The notes beneath the pieces were generated by a model. The model was not told the origin of the DNA. It did not search any database and was given only the letters and a program-made list of their open reading frames with translations. Below are positions 7,495-17,749 of a stretch of 64,000 bases of DNA, one piece after another; within the stretch, counting starts at the first letter, position 1; every line of letters starts with the position of its first letter. Both the position numbers and the translations under genes were made by a program. The stretch spans positions 186,001-250,000 of the forward strand of contig CAVPTW010000005.1 of assembly GCA_963708735.1 (NCBI GenBank), read 5' to 3'. This DNA is from JAGPUQ01 sp963708735 (GTDB lineage Bacteria > Pseudomonadota > Gammaproteobacteria > Pseudomonadales > Porticoccaceae).

Positions 7495-8328
7495 TCAGGA
7501 CTCGCGTAACGCGAGCGCGCGCTCGTAGAGCTGATTCTTCGCCACACCCGTGATCCGCGCCGCAAGCCCGACCGCCTGTTTCAGCGGCAGTTCTTCCAGC
7601 AGCACGGTCAGTACCCGGTCGAGGTCGTCGCCCTCGGGCGCCCGCTCCGGCGCGCCGGCAACCATCAGTACCAGCTCGCCGCGGCGCTGGTTGGCGTCCG
7701 CCGCGACCCGGGCGCCGACTTCCGCCGCGGAACCCGTCAGGAAGGTTTCGAAGGCCTTGCTGATTTCGCGCCCGAGCACCAGTTCACGCTCGGCGCCGAA
7801 TACCGTCGCGATATCCGCGAGCGCTTCCTGGATGCGATGCGGCGCCTCGTAAAAAATCAGGGTTCGGGGTTCGTGCGCCAGCGCTTCGAGACGGCGCCGG
7901 CGCTCACCGGCGCGCGCCGGCAGGAAGCCCTCGAACACGAAGCGGTCGCTGGGCAGACCCGCAACGCTGAGCGCCGCCACCGCCGCGCAAGCACCGGGCA
8001 CCGGCGACACGGCAAAGCCCGCCGCCCGCGCCGCCCGCACCAGCCGGTAGCCGGGATCGGAGATCAGCGGCGTGCCGGCATCTGAAATCAGCGCCACATC
8101 GCGGCCTTCGGCGAGCGCCGCCAGCACGGCCTCACCCTGATCCGCTTCACCGCGGTCATGATAGGAGACCAGGCGCGTATCGATGCCGAAATGGCGCAGC
8201 AGGCGACCGCTGTGGCGAGTGTCCTCGGCGGCGACCAGCGCCACGGTTTTGAGTATGTCCAGGGCGCGCGGTACCATGTCGGCCAGATTGCCGATTGGCG
8301 TCGCGACAACGTACAGGGTGCCGGCCAT
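7495..8328 (-). CDS. rsmI: RsmI, 16S rRNA 2'-O-methyltransferase (C1402)
   Basis: SAM-dependent tetrapyrrole-methylase-fold enzyme that 2'-O-methylates C1402, the same nucleotide that RsmH N4-methylates; both genes are in this window. The 277-residue product shows YVVATPIGNLADM at the N-terminus, AEDTRHSGRLL, YHDRGE, ISDAGTPLISDPGYRLV, VPGACAAVAALSVAGLP and LIFYEAPHRI. ATG codons at 8331 and 8328 are both possible; AGGA lies seven bases before 8328. Its 5' end slightly overlaps the predicted start of lpoA on the other strand, as is common for this divergent pair. Confidence 0.95.
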   Translation of the reverse strand: MAGTLYVVATPIGNLADMVPRALDILKTVALVAAEDTRHSGRLLRHFGIDTRLVSYHDRGEADQGEAVLAALAEGRDVALISDAGTPLISDPGYRLVRAARAAGFAVSPVPGACAAVAALSVAGLPSDRFVFEGFLPARAGERRRRLEALAHEPRTLIFYEAPHRIQEALADIATVFGAERELVLGREISKAFETFLTGSAAEVGARVAADANQRRGELVLMVAGAPERAPEGDDLDRVLTVLLEELPLKQAVGLAARITGVAKNQLYERALALRES

Positions 8329-10105
8329 CATTCTTTCCTCATCCATTACCCGCGGACTCATTGCCCGCGTGCTCGGCACCATCGCCGTCGCGATCACCAC
8401 CGTCCTGCTCACGGTCAGTTGCAGCTCGACGGACCACGGCACCGCGGAGCCCGCCCCCGCACTCAGCCCGATAAGCTCACCGGTTTCGGTCGCGCAGCAG
8501 CAGCAAAACGCGAAGCTGCTTGCCTCTGCCGCCGCCGCGCTTGCCGCCGGCGATGCCGCCGGCGCCCTGCAACTCTACAATCAGATCGACCCCACCGCAC
8601 TGACCGACGACCGCCGCCTCGGTTATTACCTGGATCGCGCCGACGCCGCCCTGCAGGAGGGCGACCTGCTGCTGGCCCGCGAACTCCTGTCCAATCCGGA
8701 GCTGGTAGCGCGCCAACAGCAGTTGGGTCCGGAAGCCCACCGCCGCTGGCTCGGGCTCAAGGGCGAATTGTTCGGACTACTGGGGGATACAGGCAGCAGC
8801 GTCGCCGCTTACACCGAGCTTACCGGCGCGCTGACCGACCCCGAGGAACGCCGTGAAATAGAACGGGCGATCTGGCAGGTGCTCGAACGCACACCGACCA
8901 GCACCCTGACCAAACTCGCGGCGGAACCTGCCAATGCCCGCCTGCACGGCTGGTATCAGCTCGCGCTCGCGAGCCGCGAAGGTGCCGACCGTACCGCGGT
9001 AAATCCGCGGGCACCCACGTCGGGGAACGCGGTCGATGCGATCAGCGCGTCCATGGCAGTCCCGGCGCTCAAACAGGTCGCGCTGCTGCTGCCTGGCTCC
9101 GGAAATTACGGCGCCGCCGCCAACGCCATTCGCGACGGGTTCATGGCCGCCGCCTTCGCCGCGCAGGCGGGAGGCGCCGCTACCCCCGACATCAAACTGT
9201 ATGACGCCGCCAATGGCGACGTGCTCGATCTCTATCACCGCGCCGTCACCGACGGCGCGCAGCTGGTGATCGGACCACTCGATCAGCGGGCCCTGTCCCG
9301 GCTGGCAGCGGAACCGTCACTGCCGGTGCCCGTACTGGGTCTCAACGATCTGGAGGGTGGGCCCGAGTCGACCGCCGCCAATTTCCATACGCTCGCACTG
9401 TCCGTTGCCGATGAAGCCGAAGCCGCGGCACACCGCGCCTGGCAGGACGGCCGGCGGGCGGCACTGGTGCTGGTCCCCGACACCCCCTGGGGACGGCGGG
9501 CACTGGATGCCTTTAGAGACACGTTCACCCGGCTGGGCGGCGAGGTGCGGGCCGGAACGATTTACGACATGGCTCTCAAGGACTTCGTTCCCGTGCTGCG
9601 ACCGCTGCTCGCCGTCACGGCAGGCGCCACAGCCGCCCCTTCGGGCCCGGATACCGAACCGCCGCGCCGCCGCACGGATATCGATATGGTATTTCTGGTT
9701 GCCTATCCCACCCAGGGGCGCCAGATCAAGCCGACCCTCGATTTCCTGTACGCCGGGGATCTGCCGGTGTATGCGACATCGGCCATTTATGCGGGAGTGG
9801 CCGACGTGGCCCGCGACGAAGATCTCGGCGACATCCACTTCAGCACCATGACCTGGGCGCTCGCCGATCCGACCACGCCCGCCCCCGAGATCGGTCTGCC
9901 CGCGGCTTACCGCCCATTCTTCGCACTCGGCGCGGATGCCTATCTCGTCCACCCGCTGCTGGGAGCCGCGCCCCCGAACTCCGACACCCGCATCGTCGGC
10001 CATACCGGGACCCTGGTCCTGGACGGCGGACAGCGTATTCGCCGCATCCAGCCCTGGGCACAGTTCCGCAACGGTCGGGTGTATCCGGAAAGCGAACCGC
10101 AGTGA
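8318..10105 (+). CDS. lpoA: LpoA (LppC/YraM), outer-membrane lipoprotein activator of PBP1a
   Basis: Lipoprotein that reaches through the periplasm to stimulate the class A synthase PBP1a in gammaproteobacteria. The product (about 595 residues from the chosen GTG) has a hydrophobic signal segment ending in lipobox LTVSC, a helical N-terminal region with TPR-like repeats (about 60-220), and a C-terminal domain with a type I periplasmic-binding fold (VALLLPGSGNYGAAANAIRDG onward). The start is uncertain: no in-frame ATG has a ribosome site, and the GTG at 8318 is the nearest that gives a charged N-region. The order rsmI / lpoA-yraN-diaA-dolP matches E. coli. Confidence 0.88.
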   Translation: MPAIILSSSITRGLIARVLGTIAVAITTVLLTVSCSSTDHGTAEPAPALSPISSPVSVAQQQQNAKLLASAAAALAAGDAAGALQLYNQIDPTALTDDRRLGYYLDRADAALQEGDLLLARELLSNPELVARQQQLGPEAHRRWLGLKGELFGLLGDTGSSVAAYTELTGALTDPEERREIERAIWQVLERTPTSTLTKLAAEPANARLHGWYQLALASREGADRTAVNPRAPTSGNAVDAISASMAVPALKQVALLLPGSGNYGAAANAIRDGFMAAAFAAQAGGAATPDIKLYDAANGDVLDLYHRAVTDGAQLVIGPLDQRALSRLAAEPSLPVPVLGLNDLEGGPESTAANFHTLALSVADEAEAAAHRAWQDGRRAALVLVPDTPWGRRALDAFRDTFTRLGGEVRAGTIYDMALKDFVPVLRPLLAVTAGATAAPSGPDTEPPRRRTDIDMVFLVAYPTQGRQIKPTLDFLYAGDLPVYATSAIYAGVADVARDEDLGDIHFSTMTWALADPTTPAPEIGLPAAYRPFFALGADAYLVHPLLGAAPPNSDTRIVGHTGTLVLDGGQRIRRIQPWAQFRNGRVYPESEPQ

Positions 10106-10485
10106 AAACGAAACAGCACCAGCGCGGGGCCGGGGCGGAACACGCGGCCGAAGCCTTCCTTCTGCGCCAGGGCCTGCGCATCGTGGCCCGCAATTATCGG
10201 ACGGCACGCGGCGAGATTGATATCATCGCCGACGATGGCGGGACCCTGGTATTCGTCGAGGTGCGCATGCGCTCGGGCAGCGCCTTTGGCGGGGCGGAAG
10301 AAAGTATCGACCGGCGCAAGCGTCAGCGCATTGTCGCCGCCGCGCGCCACTTTCTCGCCAGCGGAGCATCTGCCGAACCACCCTGCCGCTTCGATGCCAT
10401 GCTGCTCACGCCCCCGGCGCATCAAAGTCCGGACGACTATGCCGTGGAATGGCTCCGCGACGCGTTTCGCGCTGACGACTCCTAG
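10102..10485 (+). CDS. yraN: YraN, UPF0102 endonuclease-fold protein
   Basis: Small protein of the UPF0102 family with a restriction-endonuclease-like fold; its cellular role is not established. The 127-residue product contains GAGAEHAAEAFLLRQG, RTARGEIDIIADDG and LVFVEVRMR, which match the conserved E-x-x-A, GEIDII and VFVEVR core. The GTG start overlaps the lpoA stop by four bases (GTGA), so expression is probably coupled to lpoA. Confidence 0.9.
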   Translation: MKTKQHQRGAGAEHAAEAFLLRQGLRIVARNYRTARGEIDIIADDGGTLVFVEVRMRSGSAFGGAEESIDRRKRQRIVAAARHFLASGASAEPPCRFDAMLLTPPAHQSPDDYAVEWLRDAFRADDS

Positions 10486-10487
10486 CC

Positions 10488-10617
10488 GGCTGTTGAAAAA
10501 CGTCGCGCGGACTGCCGGATGCGAGGCACGCAGTAACCATCCCCATCAATTCGATCGGCGAGGGGCGAGCACCATGCAGGGAAAACAGATGGCCGCCGCA
10601 GCAATTTTTCAACAGCC
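10488..10617. repeat. MITE-like inverted-repeat element between yraN and diaA
   Basis: A 130-bp segment is bounded by perfect 13-bp inverted termini: GGCTGTTGAAAAA at 10488-10500 and TTTTTCAACAGCC at 10605-10617. The interior has no gene, and arm similarity falls away quickly beyond the termini. No clear target duplication is visible. The layout fits a non-autonomous transposable element. Transcribed, the arms could pair across the element, and the T-run in the right arm could weaken read-through into diaA. Confidence 0.65.
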
Positions 10618-10633
10618 CGCCAGACACTGAGCC

Positions 10634-11206
10634 ATGGAAGAAAGGGTCATTGCCAGTATCCACCGCAGCATCCAGGCCAAAATGGCCGTCGGTGAACTGC
10701 TCGCGCCGCACATCGCGCGGGCGGCGGAATGTATCGCCACCACTTTCCTGCGCAACGGCAAGCTGCTGGTCTGCGGCGTCGGCGTCGGCCGTTATCTCGC
10801 CGGCTGTCTGCACCACGGCGTGGCACGCGGATTCCACTTTGCACGCCCGGCATTGCCCGCCATTCTGCTCGACGACCATGTCGATCCCGACGTGCCGGAT
10901 GGCGATCTTGTCGGACTCCAGGTACGCGCGCTCGGCCAGTCCGACGACTGCCTGGCGCTGGTCAGTCCCGGCTCCGGCCCGGCCAGCCTCACGGGCGCCT
11001 TGCGCGCCGCACACAGCCGGAATATCCCCTGTATCCTGTTCAGCGGCCCGGGCGACGACCGCATGACAGCTGAGCTGGACGGCACCGACATCGAACTTTC
11101 TCCCGCTACCGACAACCAAGCCCACGCCCAGGAAATCCACCTAGCGACGATTTTCTGTCTCTGTGAGCTCATCGAACACCACCTGTTTGGAGGTTCCGCA
11201 ACATGA
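10634..11206 (+). CDS. diaA: DiaA-like SIS-domain protein (DnaA initiator-associating / GmhA-like)
   Basis: In E. coli the gene between yraN and dolP is diaA, whose product binds DnaA and promotes timely replication initiation; the fold is that of phosphoheptose isomerase. The 190-residue product has the right size and SIS pattern (GKLLVCGVGVGRYLAGC, CLALVSPGSGP, and the C-terminal helix HAQEIHLATIFCLCELIEHHLF). The usual nucleotide or sugar loop GNGGSA reads GVGVGR, so it is a divergent member. Start ATG 10634 lies 16 bases after the MITE-like element and has no clear ribosome site. The call rests mainly on gene order. Confidence 0.78.
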   Translation: MEERVIASIHRSIQAKMAVGELLAPHIARAAECIATTFLRNGKLLVCGVGVGRYLAGCLHHGVARGFHFARPALPAILLDDHVDPDVPDGDLVGLQVRALGQSDDCLALVSPGSGPASLTGALRAAHSRNIPCILFSGPGDDRMTAELDGTDIELSPATDNQAHAQEIHLATIFCLCELIEHHLFGGSAT

Positions 11207-11784
11207 AACATCGCGGTAAATGCGCGCTGCTGTTAGCCCTGTCCTGTTCGCTCGCCGTGGGCGGGTGTGCGTCCGCCCTCAATGCGGTGACCGACCGGCC
11301 TTTCCAGGAGAGCAAGGCGGAACCGTCGATCGGCACCTCCCTCGACGACGCTAAAATGGAGACGCTGATCGCCGTCAACATCAAGAAGGCACACCCGCAA
11401 CTGGAATCCGCTCACATCAATGTGAACAGTCACAACCGCATGGTGCTGCTGACCGGCGAGGTGCCGACCGAAGAGCTGAAAACCCTGGCCGGCGATACGG
11501 CGCGCAAGTACCAGGGCGCCCGCGAGGTCTTCAATGAACTGCAGGTGCGCAATAACACGACCGTACTTGCGCGCACCAGCGACAGCTGGCTCAGCACCAA
11601 GGTCACCTCTCGTCTGGTCGCCGAGAAGGGCCTGAACACCCGCGGAGTGGATGTCGTGGTCGAGGACAGCGTGGTGTATTTGATGGGGACCGTGAGCCAC
11701 CGCGATGCCAACCGCATCGCCGCCATCGCCAGCCGCATCGGCGGTGTGCAGCGGGTCGTGAAAGTATTCGAGTATCTCGATTAA
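11203..11784 (+). CDS. dolP: DolP (YraP), dual-BON-domain outer-membrane lipoprotein
   Basis: Periplasm-facing lipoprotein that binds anionic phospholipids at division sites and supports outer-membrane integrity. The 193-residue product has a lipoprotein signal ending VGGC (Cys22) and two BON domains, about 45-115 (LIAVNIKKAHPQLESAHINV onward) and about 120-190 (KVTSRLVAEKGLNTRGVDVV onward). The start ATG overlaps the diaA stop (ATGA). This completes the rsmI-lpoA-yraN-diaA-dolP arrangement known from E. coli. Confidence 0.92.
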   Translation: MKHRGKCALLLALSCSLAVGGCASALNAVTDRPFQESKAEPSIGTSLDDAKMETLIAVNIKKAHPQLESAHINVNSHNRMVLLTGEVPTEELKTLAGDTARKYQGAREVFNELQVRNNTTVLARTSDSWLSTKVTSRLVAEKGLNTRGVDVVVEDSVVYLMGTVSHRDANRIAAIASRIGGVQRVVKVFEYLD

Positions 11785-11803
11785 CCCGCGCCGTCTCCCC
11801 GCC

Positions 11804-13756
<1,953 letters not shown>

Positions 13757-13911
13757 CCCGTAGCCTGGTTGACCACGGTGGGATGCAAGGTGGCTTCAGT
13801 CAGCGGTCTGACTCGCAGGGAAGTCGGAGGCTCAGGATGCGACTTGGTGCGCCGCTGGCAGCGCCCGGCGCGACCTCCTAGAATGGCGGCTCCCTACCGT
13901 CGACCCTGCTC

Positions 13912-14517
13912 ATGGCCCGGGACTACGCCAAACCCGCTTCGGCAAAAAAGCGCCAAGTAAAAAATCAGCGTCTGCCACTGGGCACACGCACATCACCCTG
14001 GGTAATCTTCCTCAGCGGCGCCATCGTCGGAGTGGCGGCGACACTCGCGGCCGTGCTGTGGCGGCCACACTCGATCGATCCCGCGGAATCGAGCAGCGAC
14101 ACCAACACCAAGGCACAAGTGGAAGCCAAACCGCGCTTTGACTTTTACACCTTGCTCAAGGAATCCGAAGTATTCGTACCGGAGGTGGAGGAACCACCAC
14201 TGGTCAAGGCTCCCCAGCCGACCGACCCTGCGAAGAAAAAGGACGATGAGAAAGTCCCTGCGGAAAAATCTTCACCCTACGAATTCATCCTGCAAACCGG
14301 CTCGTTCCGCGCTCGCGGTGATGCCGACAGTCTGCGTGCACGGCTGTTACTGCTGAACCTGAAAGCCACGGTCGAAAGTGCCGGCACCAAGCCCGGGGAA
14401 GTCTGGTATCGCGTGATGGTCGGCCCGTTCACGTCCCAGGAAACCCTGGCGCGGGCGCGCACCGCGCTTCAGCAAAACGGCGTCGACAGCATTTTGGTCA
14501 AACGCAAGCAGAATTGA
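13912..14517 (+). CDS. SPOR-domain membrane protein (FtsN-like)
   Basis: Bitopic inner-membrane protein with a periplasmic SPOR domain that binds denuded glycan at the septum. The 201-residue product has a basic cytoplasmic tail (KKRQVKNQRL), one membrane segment (about 29-50), a charged linker and a SPOR domain from about 120 (YEFILQTGSFRARGDADSLR) to the end. This matches the architecture of FtsN-like proteins often found after argS, though no argS is here. A TAGAAT -10-like element lies at 13879-13884. The intergenic stretch 13757-13911 holds no other gene. Calling it FtsN itself would go beyond the evidence. Confidence 0.85.
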   Translation: MARDYAKPASAKKRQVKNQRLPLGTRTSPWVIFLSGAIVGVAATLAAVLWRPHSIDPAESSSDTNTKAQVEAKPRFDFYTLLKESEVFVPEVEEPPLVKAPQPTDPAKKKDDEKVPAEKSSPYEFILQTGSFRARGDADSLRARLLLLNLKATVESAGTKPGEVWYRVMVGPFTSQETLARARTALQQNGVDSILVKRKQN

Positions 14518-14542
14518 GCGCGGACGGGATCGCCCGCTCGGG

Positions 14543-15676
14543 CTACGAGCTGTGGCGGTCCCGGCCTCCGACACCCAGATAATGCACCGGCACCCGCGCG
14601 TTGATCCCCGTGAGCAACTCATAGGCGATGGTGCCAACGCTGCGAGCCACCTCCCAGGCGGGTAATCCTTCGCCCCAGAGCACCACCTCGGCACCGACCT
14701 CCGCGCCTGGAACATCCGTCAAATCCACCGCGAGCAGATCCATCGATACCCGACCCAGCGTCCGGGTCCGGTGTCCCGCCACCAGCACCGGCGTGCCGGT
14801 GCCCGCGTGGCGCGGATAGCCGTCGCCATAGCCGATGGCGACGATGCCGACCCGCGTGGGCTGCGCCGCCACCCAGTCGTGGCCGTAGCCGATGCCCTCG
14901 CCGGCCGCCAGAGTCTGGATGGCGACTACACGGGATGACAGTGTGATAACCGGCCGCAGTTGCGCGGCGACCGGATGATGCTCCTGAAACGGATTGACGC
15001 CGTAGAGCAAAATGCCGGGACGGACCCAGTCGGCGCGACTTTCCGGCAGCGCCACCAGCGCCGCCGAATTGGCCAGGCTGCGGGCGCCCGACAATCCGCT
15101 GACAGCGGCCGCGAATGCCTCAAGCTGGAGCCTATTGAGGTCATGCCCGGGGGTATCGGCGCAGGCAAAGTGCATCATCAAGCGCACCTCGGCCACATTG
15201 GCGGAGGCCAGCAGGCGCCCATGGACAGCCGCGGCCGTCTCGGGTGCGATACCCAGCCGATGCATCCCGCTGTCGATTTTCAGCCACACGACCAGCGGGC
15301 GCGCCAGGCGGGCGGCGCGCAGCATTTCGATCTGGTATTCCGAATGCACGACGATCTGGAAGTCATGGCGCGCAATTTCCGGCAATTCATCCGCACTGAA
15401 AAATCCTGCGGCGAGCAGAATCGGCTGTGCGATCCCCGCGCCGCGCAGCACCAGCGCCTCTTCCAGACAGGCGACACCGAACGCGTCGGCCGCCGACAGC
15501 GCCCGCGCCACCGCGACCGCGCCGTGACCATAGGCGTTTGCTTTCACCATGGCCATCACGCGCGCGCCGCCCGCGTGATGGCGCGCCAGCGCGAAGTTGT
15601 GGCGCAGATGATCCAGATTGACGGTGACTTGCGCGGGACGACTCAAGACCGTTGCTCGAACGATGGCAGCGCGCAT
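14543..15676 (-). CDS. alr: Alanine racemase
   Basis: PLP enzyme that interconverts L- and D-alanine, supplying D-Ala for the MurF substrate. The product (377 residues from ATG 15676) has the PLP lysine in VMAMVKANAYGHG near the N-terminus, the GIVAIGYGDGYPR block with the catalytic tyrosine nearby, and LGRVSMDLLAVDLT. An upstream TTG (15703) and a downstream TTG (15646, giving MSRPAQVTVNLDHLRHN) are alternatives; ATG 15676 is preceded by GAGGG at a longish 13 bases. It is convergent with the SPOR gene (25-bp gap) and divergent from the acyl-CoA dehydrogenase. Whether it is the biosynthetic alr or catabolic dadX type cannot be told. Confidence 0.93.
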   Translation of the reverse strand: MRAAIVRATVLSRPAQVTVNLDHLRHNFALARHHAGGARVMAMVKANAYGHGAVAVARALSAADAFGVACLEEALVLRGAGIAQPILLAAGFFSADELPEIARHDFQIVVHSEYQIEMLRAARLARPLVVWLKIDSGMHRLGIAPETAAAVHGRLLASANVAEVRLMMHFACADTPGHDLNRLQLEAFAAAVSGLSGARSLANSAALVALPESRADWVRPGILLYGVNPFQEHHPVAAQLRPVITLSSRVVAIQTLAAGEGIGYGHDWVAAQPTRVGIVAIGYGDGYPRHAGTGTPVLVAGHRTRTLGRVSMDLLAVDLTDVPGAEVGAEVVLWGEGLPAWEVARSVGTIAYELLTGINARVPVHYLGVGGRDRHSS

Positions 15677-15716
15677 GGTCGCAGCGGTCACCCTCACCTG
15701 CAAGCCGCCGCCCGCT

Positions 15717-15744
15717 TTGCCAGACGCGCGCGCGTCGCTATAGT
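15717..15744 (+). promoter_or_regulatory. Probable promoter of the glutaryl-CoA dehydrogenase gene
   Basis: TTGCCA (15717-15722), 16-bp spacer, TATAGT (15739-15744). The gene's ATG is about 40 bases downstream of the -10. Confidence 0.65.
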
Positions 15745-15783
15745 GGCGCCCTTCTCGAACAGCGGTGATGGTGAGGGCAACGT

Positions 15784-16965
<1,182 letters not shown>

Positions 16966-16977
16966 CAGCCGGCGCGA

Positions 16978-17433
16978 TCAGCGCGCCAACACGCCGAAGG
17001 CGTCGGCGCCCGGCCCGAGGGGCTGACCGTAGCTGAATTCGACATGGTTGCCGTTGGGATCGCGGAGTCCGCAGTAATAACCTACCGGGAAAGGCTCATC
17101 CCGGGGCGGCCACACCAGGCAGCCGGCGGCGGCGCCCCGGGCGGCAACGGCGTCCACCGCCGCGCGGCTGGACAGCGCAAAACCGAAGTGCCGGTAATCG
17201 TGCGCCGCGAGGCTCAAATCGTCGCCACCGTCCATGAGGACGAACACGAAATCCGCGGCGCGGCCGGGCTCGGCCATCCAGACGACGCGCCGCGCTCCCG
17301 CTTGACGGCGGTGCACGACCTCCATGCCACAAAAATCCCGATAAAAACCGATACAGGCGTCCAGGCCGGCGACATGCAGTGCAAGATGCGTAATACGCGG
17401 CGTGGTATGCGGCGTGGTATGCGGGGTGATCAC
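16978..17433 (-). CDS. VOC-superfamily (glyoxalase/bleomycin-resistance fold) protein
   Basis: Small metal-dependent or binding protein of the vicinal-oxygen-chelate fold; substrate unknown. The product (151 residues) has paired beta-alpha-beta modules: ITHLALHVAGLDACIGFYRD near the start and GYYCGLRDPNGNHVEFSY near the end, with His and Glu at metal-ligand positions. I chose GTG 17433 because GGAG lies seven bases upstream; a longer frame has no ribosome site. The first codons contain a 12-bp tandem duplication that encodes TPHT twice, so the N-terminus may be variable. Confidence 0.75.
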   Translation of the reverse strand: MITPHTTPHTTPRITHLALHVAGLDACIGFYRDFCGMEVVHRRQAGARRVVWMAEPGRAADFVFVLMDGGDDLSLAAHDYRHFGFALSSRAAVDAVAARGAAAGCLVWPPRDEPFPVGYYCGLRDPNGNHVEFSYGQPLGPGADAFGVLAR

Positions 17434-17749
17434 GGCGGCTCTCCGGCGGTTCGATCTGCTCCAGTCTGCCAGACGGAACCTGTGTTGCGCAGTACGGCGG
17501 CCGCGCTCAGTGGGTGCCGTGACCGACTGCTGCCCCTTGGTCTCCCGATGCCTTAGCCGGAAAGCCGGGCATTGCGCTAGCATCCACACTCATATCAATG
17601 ATAATGTCGAATTATAGAAAGCGGCCCGAAGCATAACCGTGCCTGTATCCGGTGCCGAGCCCTTCGTCTGATTCGCAACCCCGATTATCGAATGTCCATG
17701 AGTCACACAGACAACCCTTAATCCAGTCCAAAAACAGGAGATACCAACC
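17434..17749. other. Intergenic region, promoter-bearing but without a gene
   Basis: No coding sequence or RNA gene is recognisable. An AT-rich island at about 17590-17620 contains several -10-like words (GATAAT at 17600, ATTATA at 17611), and TTGCGC lies at 17572, but no pair has good spacing. It must carry the promoters for the two divergent genes that flank it. Confidence 0.5.

Noticed and set aside
5829..7553. Long open frame across rnpB into the phosphotriesterase-like gene
   Set aside because: Its first part reads through the RNase P RNA gene in antisense, and its second part is a wrong frame of the hydrolase gene.
17445..17460. GGTTCGATC resembling a tRNA T-loop
   Set aside because: No acceptor stem, anticodon arm or D-arm can be drawn around it.
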